The notes below the pieces were generated by a model, which saw only the letters and a program-made list of their open reading frames with translations, made no database searches and was not told the DNA's origin. Below, piece by piece: positions 34,337 through 42,788 of a DNA stretch of 50,803 nt. How positions within the stretch are numbered: position 1 is the first letter of the stretch; the number at the start of each line of letters is the position of its first letter. The DNA is from Bacillota bacterium. Its GTDB lineage: Bacteria; Bacillota; Clostridia; Peptostreptococcales; Anaerovoracaceae. Location: the NCBI GenBank assembly GCA_017557505.1, contig JAFYYP010000032.1:1-50803 (forward strand), in the 5' to 3' direction. The translations under genes were made by a program, and so were the position numbers.

Positions 34337-35674
34337 ATGGCTTTTGAAAGTCTTTCTGAAAAATTAAGCGGCGTCTTCAAGAAGCTGCGCGGCAAAGGCG
34401 TACTGACCGAACAGGACATCAACGACGCGATGCGCGAAGTCAAACTCGCGCTGCTCGAAGCGGACGTCAACTATAAGGTCGTCAAGGAGTTCGTCGCGGA
34501 CGTCAAGGAAAAGGCGCTCGGCGAAGAGGTCCTGAAGAGCCTGACCCCGGCCCAGCAGGTCGTGAAGATCGTCAACGATGAACTCGTCCAGCTCATGGGC
34601 GGCGCCGGCAGCAAGCTGACGTATGCCCCGAGCGGTTTTACGACCATCCTGATGGTCGGTCTGCAGGGCACCGGTAAAACGACGACGTGCGCCAAGCTCG
34701 CAGCTTATCTGAAAAAGCAGGGCAAGAAGCCGATGCTGGCAGCCTGCGACGTGCAGAGACCTGCCGCCATCGACCAGCTGGAAGTCGTCGGGTCACAGGT
34801 AGACGTGCCCGTGTTCTGCGACCGTTCCAGCAAAGATCCTGCGGACATTGCGGCCCGCGCGAGAGCGGAAGCGGAGCGCAAGGGAATGAACGTCCTGATC
34901 GTCGACACCGCAGGCCGCCTGCACGTGGACGAAGCGCTCATGGAAGAGCTGAAGCAGGTGAAGAAAGCGGTCAAGCCGCACGAGATCCTGCTCGTCGTGG
35001 ATGCCATGACCGGCCAGGACGCCGTCACTGCGGCCGAAGCTTTCCACGAAGCCATGGGCATAGACGGAATCATCATGACGAAGCTGGACGGCGACACGAG
35101 AGGCGGCGCGGCGTTATCCGTGCGCAACGTCACCGGCAGACCTATCAAGTTCGTCGGTATGGGTGAAAAGCTCGACGCGCTCGAAGAATTCCACCCAGAC
35201 CGCATGGCCAGCCGCATCCTAGGCATGGGCGATGTGATGTCCCTGATCGAGAAAGCGCAGGAAGCCGTCGACGAAGAGAAGGCGGCTGAGCTAGAAAAGC
35301 GCCTGGCGAAGAACCAGTTCACGCTGGAGGATTTCCTGGACCAGATAGGACAGATCAAGGGCATGGGCGGTCTCGGAAAGGTGCTGAACATGCTGCCCGG
35401 CGTACAGGGTAAGGTCTCCGAAGACGACATGGACGCAGGCGAGAAGGAATTCCGCACGATGGAGGCCATCATCCAGTCCATGACCCCCGAAGAACGCAAA
35501 AAGCCCGAGCTGCTGAACGCGTCCCGCAGAAAGCGCATCGCGGCCGGCAGCGGGGTCACCGTGTCGAAGGTGAACCAGCTCATCAAGAAGTACGAAGACA
35601 CGAAGAAGCTGATGAAACAGCTCAACAACGGCAAATTAGGCAAGAGATTCGGCAGGAGATTCCCCGGATTTTAA
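34337..35674 (+). CDS. ffh: Signal recognition particle GTPase Ffh
   Basis: Ffh binds signal sequences and the 4.5S/6S RNA and delivers ribosomes to FtsY. It is full length (445 residues): N domain 1-90, G domain with P-loop GLQGTGKTT at 108-116, DTAGRLHVDE, the TKLDGDTRGGAA segment, and a Met-rich M domain (about 300-440) with the RNA-binding SGVTVSKVNQLIKKY. It is co-transcribed with ylxM and followed by rpsP. Confidence 0.98.
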   Translation: MAFESLSEKLSGVFKKLRGKGVLTEQDINDAMREVKLALLEADVNYKVVKEFVADVKEKALGEEVLKSLTPAQQVVKIVNDELVQLMGGAGSKLTYAPSGFTTILMVGLQGTGKTTTCAKLAAYLKKQGKKPMLAACDVQRPAAIDQLEVVGSQVDVPVFCDRSSKDPADIAARARAEAERKGMNVLIVDTAGRLHVDEALMEELKQVKKAVKPHEILLVVDAMTGQDAVTAAEAFHEAMGIDGIIMTKLDGDTRGGAALSVRNVTGRPIKFVGMGEKLDALEEFHPDRMASRILGMGDVMSLIEKAQEAVDEEKAAELEKRLAKNQFTLEDFLDQIGQIKGMGGLGKVLNMLPGVQGKVSEDDMDAGEKEFRTMEAIIQSMTPEERKKPELLNASRRKRIAAGSGVTVSKVNQLIKKYEDTKKLMKQLNNGKLGKRFGRRFPGF

Positions 35675-35723
35675 CGCATAAACAAGTTCAATCGATCGAT
35701 ATCTATAATTTTGGAGGTAACAA

Positions 35724-35966
35724 ATGGTTAAGATCAGATTAAGAAGAATGGGTGCTCACAAGAAGCCTTTCTACAGAGTGGTCGTCGCAGACCAGAGAAC
35801 TGCCAGAGACGGTAAGTCTATCGAAGAGATCGGCACTTACAATCCGCTGACCGATCCCGCCGAGATCAACATCGACGCGGAAGCTGCCAAGAAGTGGCTG
35901 GCAAACGGCGCAGTTCCCACCGATACCTGCCGCGCGCTGCTGAAGAAGGCCGGCATCCTCGAATAA
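35724..35966 (+). CDS. rpsP: 30S ribosomal protein S16
   Basis: S16 of 80 residues, beginning [18 protein letters not shown], the diagnostic N-terminus, with [15 protein letters not shown] following. An excellent TTGGAGG site and a TATAAT box at 35704-35709 precede it; no well-spaced -35 is visible, so a separate promoter is only possible. Confidence 0.98.
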   Translation: MVKIRLRRMGAHKKPFYRVVVADQRTARDGKSIEEIGTYNPLTDPAEINIDAEAAKKWLANGAVPTDTCRALLKKAGILE

Positions 35967-35979
35967 CCGGGGGCCCGGC

Positions 35980-36216
35980 ATGGTAAGTCTGGTAGAAACG
36001 ATCGCAAGATCCCTCGTGGACAGCCCCGACGAGGTCTCCGTCCGCGAGATCCCCGGCAACGATCCGGGCGTGACTGTGGTCGAGCTGAAGGTAGCCGCTT
36101 CCGATATGGGGAAGATCATCGGCAAGCAGGGCCGCATCGTCAAGGCGCTGCGCACTGTCGTCAAGGCCGCCGCAGTCAAACAGAACAAAAAAGTCGTCGT
36201 GGAGATCGTCTCGTAA
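35980..36216 (+). CDS. khpA: KH-domain RNA-binding protein KhpA
   Basis: A 78-residue single KH domain (YlqC/KhpA). The GxxG loop is IIGKQGRIVKALRTVVKAA near 46-64. KhpA pairs with KhpB and binds many RNAs, affecting cell division and envelope synthesis in Gram-positive bacteria. It sits in its usual place between rpsP and rimM, 13 bases after rpsP. Confidence 0.95.
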   Translation: MVSLVETIARSLVDSPDEVSVREIPGNDPGVTVVELKVAASDMGKIIGKQGRIVKALRTVVKAAAVKQNKKVVVEIVS

Positions 36217-36229
36217 GACGTCTCCTTGG

Positions 36230-36259
36230 AAAAGAGGCGGGCAGACCCCCGTCTTTTTT
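36230..36259 (+). terminator. Probable terminator between khpA and rimM
   Basis: A hairpin with a two-base bulge (36230-36235 plus 36238-36241 pairing with 36248-36257) runs into six T residues. Confidence 0.6.
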
Positions 36260-36332
36260 CTTGCGCGCAGGACGCACAGCATAGCAGGGATATGATAAAA
36301 TATTTATTTAGAAATACAGAAAGGGGACCCGC

Positions 36333-36824
36333 ATGGAGACCATCAAATTGGGAATGATCACGGCGCCGCAGGGCATCAAAGGCGAGTTCCGCGTGCTGCC
36401 GTATACGGACGAACCGACACGGTTCGAAGAGATCGATGCTGTGCTGCTCGACGGGCAGAAACGACGCATCGAGAACGTGTGGTACCGGCCGAACATGGTC
36501 ATACTGAAGCTCGAAGGCATCGACGACCGCAACGCGGCGGAAAAGCTGAGAAACAAAGAACTGCTGCTCGATAAGAAAGACCTGTGGAAACAGCCGGAAG
36601 ACACGTTCTTTATCGACGATCTTGTCGGATGCCTCGTCATAGACACAAACAAGGAGGCTGTCGGGATCCTGCAGCAGATCCACAGCCGCCCGGCGCAGGA
36701 TCTGTTCGAGATCGAGAAACCTGACGGAACGACGTTTCTGCTTCCGGCAGTCAAAGAGTTTATTAAGGGCGTAGATTTAGAGAATAAAATCATTCAGATT
36801 CAAGTAATAGAGGGGTTAGTTTAA
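36333..36824 (+). CDS. rimM: 16S rRNA processing protein RimM
   Basis: RimM helps mature the 30S head together with S19. The 163-residue product has the N-terminal RimM domain (KLGMITAPQGIKGEFRV) and the C-terminal PRC barrel (about 90-163, GCLVIDTNKEAVGIL). AAAGGGGA precedes the ATG. The gap to trmD (143 bases) is much longer than usual for this pair and contains a structured element. Confidence 0.96.
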   Translation: METIKLGMITAPQGIKGEFRVLPYTDEPTRFEEIDAVLLDGQKRRIENVWYRPNMVILKLEGIDDRNAAEKLRNKELLLDKKDLWKQPEDTFFIDDLVGCLVIDTNKEAVGILQQIHSRPAQDLFEIEKPDGTTFLLPAVKEFIKGVDLENKIIQIQVIEGLV

Positions 36825-36967
36825 AGTGCCGCAGGGGTGGCGTCTAAAGAGGCTCATCAAGACCGGAGCGAACGCCGTGACTCCCAAGAGTTGCGGTCGC
36901 GGATGAGCGTAGGGCGAAGATGAGGATGCGTTAGACGACAGGACCCCGGAGGCAAACCGCAGAAAAC
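36825..36967 (+). promoter_or_regulatory. Candidate cis-regulatory RNA structure before trmD
   Basis: The entire rimM-trmD gap can form one nested structure: 36827-36830 with 36951-36954 (TGCC/GGCA), 36834-36838 with 36943-36947 (GGGGT/ACCCC), 36841-36847 with 36931-36937 (CGTCTAA/TTAGACG), 36852-36858 with 36902-36908 (GCTCATC/GATGAGC), and an inner hairpin 36875-36883 with 36888-36896 closed by a CCAA loop. The best trmD ribosome binding site, GGAGG at 36948-36952, is in the outermost 3' strand. No open reading frame of note is within it. I match it to no RNA family that I know. Confidence 0.6.
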
Positions 36968-37717
36968 ATGAAAGTAACCATCCTGACACAATTCCCCGAG
37001 ATGTTCGGGCCCATGACGGCCAGTATCCTCGGCAGAGCCTCCGAAAAAGGCCTGCTGGAGATCTCCGTGGTCAACATCCGGGATTATACGGCTGATAAAC
37101 ACCGCAAGACCGACGATACGCCGTTCGGCGGCGGGGCGGGCATGGTCATGACCCCGCAGCCCGCCTTCGACGCGCTGCGCGCAAACGGCGCGGAAGGCAA
37201 GCGTATCCTGTACATGTCCCCGCGCGGCCCTGTGCTGGATCAGACATTGGCGGAAGACCTGGCGCAGGAAGAGGAATTCTTCATTTTATGCGGCCACTAC
37301 GAAGGCGTGGACGAGCGCATTCTGCAGGCCTGGCACATGGAAGAAGTCTCCATCGGCGACTACATCCTGACCGGCGGAGAACTGGCGGCTATGGTGCTGG
37401 TCGATTGCGTTTCAAGGCTCATCCCCGGCGTGCTCGGCAGCGGCGATTCGCTGTCTGAGGAATCCATCTACAGCGGTCTGCTCGAATATCCACAGTATAC
37501 GAAGCCGCGCAGCTATGAAGGCCTGGACGTGCCTGAAGTGCTGTTCAACGGCAACCACAAGCTCATCCATCTGTGGCAGTACGAGCAGTCTCTGCGTCTG
37601 ACCGCGCAGAGACGTCCCGATCTGCTGCAGCGGTATCTCGACAGTGCCCCAGAGCTGACAAAAGACGAAAAAAAGATCCTGGAAAAGATAATGCAGGAAA
37701 CACAAAGTATTGAATAG
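36968..37717 (+). CDS. trmD: tRNA (guanine-N1)-methyltransferase TrmD
   Basis: TrmD makes m1G37 in tRNAs and prevents +1 frameshifting. The 249-residue product has the SPOUT knot with SPRGPVLDQTLAE, GHYEGVDERI and the IGDYILTGGELAAM segment, and the C-terminal domain. The GGAGG site lies 15 bases upstream, longer than usual, inside the structured leader. rplS, the usual next gene, is absent here. Confidence 0.97.
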   Translation: MKVTILTQFPEMFGPMTASILGRASEKGLLEISVVNIRDYTADKHRKTDDTPFGGGAGMVMTPQPAFDALRANGAEGKRILYMSPRGPVLDQTLAEDLAQEEEFFILCGHYEGVDERILQAWHMEEVSIGDYILTGGELAAMVLVDCVSRLIPGVLGSGDSLSEESIYSGLLEYPQYTKPRSYEGLDVPEVLFNGNHKLIHLWQYEQSLRLTAQRRPDLLQRYLDSAPELTKDEKKILEKIMQETQSIE

Positions 37718-37738
37718 AGCCAGGAACAATGGTACAAT
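37710..37738 (+). promoter_or_regulatory. Promoter after trmD, predicted leaderless
   Basis: TTGAAT (37710-37715), a 17-base spacer and TACAAT (37733-37738), which predicts a start at about 37745, one base before ATG 37746. The -35 overlaps the end of trmD. Confidence 0.65.
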
Positions 37739-37745
37739 ATTTTGT

Positions 37746-38870
37746 ATGAATAGAAGGGGAAAGAGAACAGCAGGCATCATTCTCGCGATCATTTTTCTGA
37801 TCGCTGCTGCCGCGCTGTATGGATATATCTACGTCGTTCCTTCCGTGACGGATACCTTGACGCCGACTGCGATCGCGCAGTACGGGGAGATGAAGACGGC
37901 AAACCCTGCGAAGTGCGTCGTGTTCCGCAGTGAAAAGGTCGTTGCGGCGGAACAGAGCGGCAACGCCGGTTATTATGTGAGCGAGGGCGCCAAGACGCGT
38001 CTCGGGGTCAAAGTGGCGGACATCTATCCTGCGGACGGATCCGGTGTAGGGTACTTCATGGAGACGACAGGCATCGTCAGTTATTGGTACGATGGCTTCG
38101 AAGAAACGTTTGACCCGGATTTTCCGGAGACGATCACGCTGGATTCGTTTCCATCCGACGAAGAAGGCGCCGAGCAGCCACCCGAACCGGAATCGGTACG
38201 TATAACAGAAAAACAGGAGGGTGACCCCCTGTACAAGATCATCACGGGGGATACCTGGTACATGGCTCTGCGGATCGAATCGCAGTATATGGACCGCTAT
38301 TCTATCGGATCCCGTATCGAGGTCGTTTTCGATGAAACGCCTGTCGACGCGACGATCAGCCGCCTGACGCAATACGAGGATTACTGGGTCGTTATCGCGT
38401 ATTCGAACCGCTATTACAAGGACTCCGCAAAACTGCGCTACTGCGATGTCACCATCGTGACTGAAGACAACTCCGGTCTTCTGATCCCGACGACAGCGCG
38501 GGCTATGCAGGAGCAGGAGGACGGAAGCCTTCTGGAAGGTGTCTACGTCAAGACGATACGCGGCGATTACGTGTTCAGGCGCATACAGGTGCTGGCAGAG
38601 GACGAGGAGAGCGGCGAGACGCTCGTCACGTCCGACACGTTCTACGAAAAGGACGAAAACGGGGAAAGCGTGCAGGTCAGCACGATCGGCGTGTATGACG
38701 AAGTGCTCCGCGATGCCGGAGGGTTAAGCGACGTCACGATCTCGACGGACGAAGAACCAGAAGAGGAAGAGATCGTATTCGAATGGGAAAAGGTGAAGGA
38801 AGAGCCCGAACCGGAACCCGTTACGCCCGAAGAGCCGGAGGAAATGCAGGAGCCGGCAGAAGGGGAATAA
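37746..38870 (+). CDS. Membrane-anchored HlyD-like protein, function unknown
   Basis: A 374-residue protein with one N-terminal membrane helix (about 8-28) and a large extracytoplasmic part, ending in a Glu/Pro-rich tail (EEPEPEPVTPEEPEEM and similar). The beta-rich body, with a gap where a coiled hairpin would be, is like the HlyD-type adaptors often annotated next to yggS-sepF in Clostridia; a role in division or envelope is inferred only from place. ATG 37746 is preferred because a promoter points at it; a TTG at 37710 would extend it but overlaps trmD and lacks a ribosome binding site. Confidence 0.75.
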   Translation: MNRRGKRTAGIILAIIFLIAAAALYGYIYVVPSVTDTLTPTAIAQYGEMKTANPAKCVVFRSEKVVAAEQSGNAGYYVSEGAKTRLGVKVADIYPADGSGVGYFMETTGIVSYWYDGFEETFDPDFPETITLDSFPSDEEGAEQPPEPESVRITEKQEGDPLYKIITGDTWYMALRIESQYMDRYSIGSRIEVVFDETPVDATISRLTQYEDYWVVIAYSNRYYKDSAKLRYCDVTIVTEDNSGLLIPTTARAMQEQEDGSLLEGVYVKTIRGDYVFRRIQVLAEDEESGETLVTSDTFYEKDENGESVQVSTIGVYDEVLRDAGGLSDVTISTDEEPEEEEIVFEWEKVKEEPEPEPVTPEEPEEMQEPAEGE

Positions 38871-38871
38871 C

Positions 38872-39585
38872 ATGAGCATTACACAGAACATAGCAGACAT
38901 CCGTGAGCGCATGGCGGAAGCGGCGCGACGCAGCGGCAGAGATCCGGAAGACATCCTGCTGATCGCGGTCACGAAGCTTCACGAGCCGGACGAGATCGAA
39001 GAAGCGATCGCTGCAGGGATCACCGACATCGCGGAAAACAAGGTGCAGGAGATCCAGAAAAAGTACGATCAGATCGCTTCGCCGGTCAGATGGCACCTGA
39101 TCGGCCACCTGCAGACCAATAAAGTCAAGAATATCATCGATAAGGTCGTCATGATCCATTCGGTCGAAAGCGTGCATCTCGCGCAGGAGATCGACAAGAG
39201 AGCTGCCGCGGCAGGGAAGACCATGGACGTGCTGCTGCAGGTGAACGCGGCGCACGAGGAGAGCAAGTTCGGCCTGGATCCGAAGGACGTGCCGCAGGTG
39301 ATGCAGGAGATCCTGGACACCTGTCCGAACGTCAGGATCCGCGGACTGATGCACATGGCGCCGTGGTCGGAGGATCCCGAAGAGATCCGGCCTTATTTCA
39401 GCGAGGTCAAAAAGCTTTACGACACGCTGTCGGAAGTGGAACACCCCAATGCGGATTTTTCCTATCTGTCCATGGGTATGAGCCACGATTTCGAGACGGC
39501 GATCGAAGAAGGTGCGAATATCATACGCGTCGGAACATCGATTTTCGGCGAAAGAGATTACAGCAAGAAAATGGGAGGAATGTAA
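38872..39585 (+). CDS. yggS: PLP homeostasis protein YggS/YlmE
   Basis: A 237-residue single-domain PLP-binding TIM-barrel protein. The PLP Lys is in LIAVTKLHEPDEI near residue 33, with the GHLQTNKVKNI segment and the late LSMGMSHDFETAIEEGAN and VGTSIFG motifs. It buffers pyridoxal phosphate and influences amino acid pools. It begins two bases after the previous stop and leads the sepF-divIVA cluster. Confidence 0.95.
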   Translation: MSITQNIADIRERMAEAARRSGRDPEDILLIAVTKLHEPDEIEEAIAAGITDIAENKVQEIQKKYDQIASPVRWHLIGHLQTNKVKNIIDKVVMIHSVESVHLAQEIDKRAAAAGKTMDVLLQVNAAHEESKFGLDPKDVPQVMQEILDTCPNVRIRGLMHMAPWSEDPEEIRPYFSEVKKLYDTLSEVEHPNADFSYLSMGMSHDFETAIEEGANIIRVGTSIFGERDYSKKMGGM

Positions 39586-39586
39586 C

Positions 39587-40072
39587 ATGGGATTTGTCAG
39601 TAAGATGAAGGAACTGGTCGGCATCGAAGAGATCGAAGAAGACGAGGAAGAGGTCGAAGAGGAAAAGAAGCCTATCGTCCCGCGTCAGAATGCGGCTCCT
39701 GCACCCGCACCGCGCACTTCTTCCGCCGCGGCTCCTGTACCTGCCGCCAAGGCTCCGCAGTCCGGCACCAGATTCACGAGCGCGATGAAGATGGTCGTCA
39801 TCGAGCCCCAGGGATTCGACGAAAGCCCGAAGCTCGTCGACAGCCTGAAGGCAAAGAAGCCGGTCATCATCAATCTCGAGAACCTCGAGACCGATACCGC
39901 GCGCAAGATCTTCGATTTCCTGTCCGGCGCAACGTACGCGCTGAACGGCAACGTGCAGAAGGTCGCGAACAATATTTTCGTCTTCGCTCCGGAGAACGTG
40001 AGCGTTGACTACAAGAACGAACAGAAGGGGGCCGAAAAGGTTTCCGATGGCATGAGGAGCCCGTGGAGATAG
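39587..40072 (+). CDS. sepF: Cell division protein SepF
   Basis: SepF polymerises into rings, anchors FtsZ to the membrane and aids septum formation. The 161-residue product has the amphipathic membrane-targeting helix at the N-terminus (MGFVSKMKELVGI), an acidic and Pro/Ala-rich linker to about residue 60, and the SepF core (about 64-145) with a KPVIINLENLETDTARKIFD stretch. ATG 39587 follows GGGAGGA and places the helix first. The stop is one base after the start of yggS's successor spacing, so the cluster is tightly packed. Confidence 0.95.
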   Translation: MGFVSKMKELVGIEEIEEDEEEVEEEKKPIVPRQNAAPAPAPRTSSAAAPVPAAKAPQSGTRFTSAMKMVVIEPQGFDESPKLVDSLKAKKPVIINLENLETDTARKIFDFLSGATYALNGNVQKVANNIFVFAPENVSVDYKNEQKGAEKVSDGMRSPWR

Positions 40073-40076
40073 AGCG

Positions 40077-40664
40077 ATGATCACACCACTTGACATTCAG
40101 AACAAGGAATTCAGCAGAGCGGTACGCGGCTACAACCAGGAAGAAGTCGATCTGTTCCTGGATCAGATCATGGCCGATTACGACAAGCTGCTCTCCGAAA
40201 ACGAACAGCTGAGAAAGCAGCTGGAAGAGACCAAGGGCAAGGTGGAAAGCTACAAGGATACGGAAGGCGCCGTGCTGAAGACGCTGGAAGCCGCCAAGTC
40301 TCTGATGAACGACATTTCCGCCAGCGCTGAAAAGCGCGCCAGCATCCTCGTCAAGAACGCGGAACTGGACGCCGACCTCAAGCAGCGCCAGGCGAGAGAT
40401 AATGTGGAGCGTCTGAAAGAAGAAGAGGCGAAGCTGAACGCGCGCGTTTCTTCCCTGAAGGTGAAGTTCCGCAGTTTCCTGGAGAGCGAACTCGAACGCT
40501 TCGATTCTCTGACGGACGATATTTTCGGCATTCCTGACGGCAGCCTGCTGAAGGATCCCGACGGAACGCTCGTCCGCGCACCGAAAGCTTCCGCTGCGAT
40601 CAGTTCGGCTGACGACCTGTTCAAGACGATCGTCAACGTAAAGACCGAAGAAAAGAGCGAGTAA
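40077..40664 (+). CDS. divIVA: DivIVA-domain protein
   Basis: DivIVA/GpsB family proteins mark curved membrane at poles and septa. The N-terminal motif ITPLDIQNKEFSRAVRGYNQ (residues 2-21) and the EEVDLFLDQI continuation are diagnostic; the rest is coiled coil with a C-terminal tail, 195 residues in total. It starts four bases after sepF, the standard order. Confidence 0.95.
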   Translation: MITPLDIQNKEFSRAVRGYNQEEVDLFLDQIMADYDKLLSENEQLRKQLEETKGKVESYKDTEGAVLKTLEAAKSLMNDISASAEKRASILVKNAELDADLKQRQARDNVERLKEEEAKLNARVSSLKVKFRSFLESELERFDSLTDDIFGIPDGSLLKDPDGTLVRAPKASAAISSADDLFKTIVNVKTEEKSE

Positions 40665-40669
40665 GACCG

Positions 40670-41140
40670 GTGTTCTGGATCGTTGTTTTGCTGTGCGTCG
40701 GCATCGACCAGTTCACGAAGATGCGGATCGCGCAGAGCATGGAGCTGGGCGCGACAAAGTCCCTGATCTCCGGTGTCCTCGATCTGACGTACACGCATAA
40801 TACCGGCGCGGCTTTCAGTATCCTGACGGGTCGTCAGACTCTATTGATCGTCGTAACAGCTGCTGTGATGATCGCCATGACCGTTTACGTCGTCCGCAAA
40901 GGACGCAGCATTTTCCTGCCGGAAAAACTGGCGCTCGCCCTGATCGTGGGCGGCGGCTGCGGCAATTTGATCTGCCGCATCATGCGCGGGTACGTGATCG
41001 ACTTTATCAACATACACATCCTTCCCATTTTCAACGCGGCGGACATCTGCGTCTGCTGCGGCTGCGCTCTGCTGGTGTTATCCGTTCTCTGGCTCGAACC
41101 GAGAGCGGCCAGGCAGGCGACTGACGAACCGCATGAGTGA
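40670..41140 (+). CDS. lspA: Lipoprotein signal peptidase with an unusual Cys in the conserved DR motif
   Basis: LspA cleaves signal peptides of diacylated lipoproteins in the membrane. The 156-residue protein starts with GTG at 40670, four membrane helices, Asp13 in the GIDQFTK motif, and NTGAAFS. The catalytic pair is present as Asp111 (YVIDF) and Asp125 (FNAAD). The nearby invariant N-x-x-D-R, however, reads NLICR, so the Asp is Cys102 (codon TGC). Frame and length are intact, so it is probably expressed. The end overlaps the next gene by eight bases. Confidence 0.9.
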   Translation: MFWIVVLLCVGIDQFTKMRIAQSMELGATKSLISGVLDLTYTHNTGAAFSILTGRQTLLIVVTAAVMIAMTVYVVRKGRSIFLPEKLALALIVGGGCGNLICRIMRGYVIDFINIHILPIFNAADICVCCGCALLVLSVLWLEPRAARQATDEPHE

Positions 41141-42059
41141 AGGCAATCTCTATAATTTCATGATAGACGCGGAGCACGCCGGGCTGAGAGCTGACGGCGT
41201 GCTTTCTCAGCTTTTTGAAGAGGCGAGCCGCAGCTACATCCAGAAGCTGATAGAAAGCGGTTGTGTGTTCTGCAACGGCGAGCCTCTGACCTCAAAGAAA
41301 GAAAAGCTGAAAGAAGGCAGCTCGATCGAGATCCATCTGCCGCCTGCCGCTCCGTGCGAAGCGGTCCCGCAGGACATTCCGCTGGATATCGTGTACGAAG
41401 ACGAACATCTCGTCGTGGTCAACAAGCCGAAGGGCATGGTCGTGCATCCCGCAGCCGGGAATGCGGAAGGAACGCTCGTCAACGGGCTGCTGTACCACTG
41501 CGGCGCGCTTTCGTCCATCAACGGCGTCGAACGTCCGGGCATTGTCCACCGCATCGACAAAGACACGTCCGGTTTACTCGTCTGTGCGAAGACGGATGCG
41601 GCGCACCGGGGACTGTCCGAACAGATGTCGGCGCATACCTGTACGCGGGAATACCGCGGCGTCGCGTTTTATAACTTCAAGGAGATCTCCGGCACAGTGG
41701 ACGCGCCGATCGGCCGTGACCCCGTCAACCGCCTGCGTATGGCAGTCGTCCCGGGCGGAAAGAGGGCGGTGACGCATTGGACTGTCCTCGAAGAATTCAA
41801 AGGTTTTACGGAGATCCGTGCAAGGCTGGAGACCGGCCGTACGCATCAGATCCGCGTGCACATGGCTTCCATCCACCATCCGTTGCTTGGCGATACGGTC
41901 TACGGACCTCAAAAGCAGCCGTTCGGCGTGCAGGGACAGATGCTGCACGCGGGCATTCTTGGCTTCGAACACCCTGTTACGGGTCAGTATATGGAATTCC
42001 GGGCGGATCCGCCGGAAGAATACCTGAACATCCTGGAGAAACTGAGGAACAGAAAATGA
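41133..42059 (+). CDS. rluD: Pseudouridine synthase, RluD family
   Basis: A 308-residue RNA pseudouridine synthase with an N-terminal S4 domain (about 15-75) and the RsuA/RluA catalytic fold. The catalytic Asp142 is in HRIDKDTSGLL, with the RTHQIRVHMAS motif near 237. It is the family member usually linked to lspA in Bacillota; its exact uridine target (the RluD or a related site) is not certain. It overlaps lspA by eight bases and the next gene by four. Confidence 0.93.
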   Translation: MSEGNLYNFMIDAEHAGLRADGVLSQLFEEASRSYIQKLIESGCVFCNGEPLTSKKEKLKEGSSIEIHLPPAAPCEAVPQDIPLDIVYEDEHLVVVNKPKGMVVHPAAGNAEGTLVNGLLYHCGALSSINGVERPGIVHRIDKDTSGLLVCAKTDAAHRGLSEQMSAHTCTREYRGVAFYNFKEISGTVDAPIGRDPVNRLRMAVVPGGKRAVTHWTVLEEFKGFTEIRARLETGRTHQIRVHMASIHHPLLGDTVYGPQKQPFGVQGQMLHAGILGFEHPVTGQYMEFRADPPEEYLNILEKLRNRK

Positions 42060-42736
42060 AAAGATCGTTAAAACCTTCGACGCTGCTTTATCCGCTGCCG
42101 GCCGTCCTCGTGACAGGCGGAACTATGGATAACAGCACCGTGATGACCGCCGCCTGGACCGGTATCGTCAACTCCGATCCCCCCATGACGTACGTGTCCA
42201 TACGCCCTGAGCGCTACAGCTATCCTATTATCAAGGAAAAGGGCGAATTCGTCATCAATCTGACGACGGTTGCCCTGGTAGAAGCGACAGACTACGCGGG
42301 CTGTGTGTCGGGCAGAAAAGAAGATAAATTCGAAAAGCTCGGATTGAAGAAAGTTCCCGGCGAGATCGTGTCTGCGCCTCTGATCGCACAGTGCCCGGTC
42401 AATCTGGAATGCCGCATCACGGAAGAAAGGGAACTGGGCAGCCACACGATGTTCCTCGCCGAGATCGTGCGCGTGCACGTCGACGAATCCCTGTTCGACG
42501 CGAACGACCGCATCTGTCTGGAAAAGGCAGGGCTGCTGGCTTACGTTCACGGCAGCTACCACGCGGTGACGCCGCGCAAACTCGGCACGTTCGGTTATTC
42601 CGTCATGAAACCGAAGACGAAGAAGAAAAAGGCTGCCGAAAGCCGCAGCAGGTCGCTTCTGAAGAAGAAAAACAAAGAAAACAAAAGAAAAGAGTCCGTC
42701 TTTACGGGTAAAAACAGACTCGTTTCTGAAGATTAG
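42056..42736 (+). CDS. Flavin reductase-like FMN-binding protein
   Basis: A 226-residue split-barrel FMN-binding protein (flavin reductase/DIM6 type). The fold begins with PAVLVTGGTMDN, then TAAWTGIVNSDPPM, SIRPERYSYPIIKEKGEFV and an NLTTVALVEATDYAG segment. The C-terminal 45 residues are Lys/Arg-rich and not part of the domain. ATG 42056 overlaps the rluD stop (ATGA). Electron donor and acceptor are unknown. Confidence 0.88.
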   Translation: MKRSLKPSTLLYPLPAVLVTGGTMDNSTVMTAAWTGIVNSDPPMTYVSIRPERYSYPIIKEKGEFVINLTTVALVEATDYAGCVSGRKEDKFEKLGLKKVPGEIVSAPLIAQCPVNLECRITEERELGSHTMFLAEIVRVHVDESLFDANDRICLEKAGLLAYVHGSYHAVTPRKLGTFGYSVMKPKTKKKKAAESRSRSLLKKKNKENKRKESVFTGKNRLVSED

Positions 42737-42755
42737 GACAATTTGATGTTCTGTT

Positions 42756-42788
42756 AAAAGTCGCCTCCGGTCAGGGCGGCTTTTCTTC
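42756..42788. terminator. Terminator between the flavin reductase gene and rqcH
   Basis: A 10-bp stem (42756-42765 / 42775-42784, one wobble) with A-run before and TTTTCTTCTT after. It can serve the plus-strand gene and partly the convergent rqcH. GTTCTGTTAAAA is repeated directly at 42748 and 42884. Confidence 0.75.

Noticed and set aside
36898-36922. Hammerhead-ribozyme-like string GGATGAG...CGAAG in the trmD leader
   Set aside because: The core CUGANGA/GAAA is not met: U4 is G and the GAAA is GAAG. These are invariant in functional hammerheads.
40670-41140. lspA as a pseudogene
   Set aside because: Frame, length, membrane helices and the catalytic dyad are intact; only one motif residue is changed.
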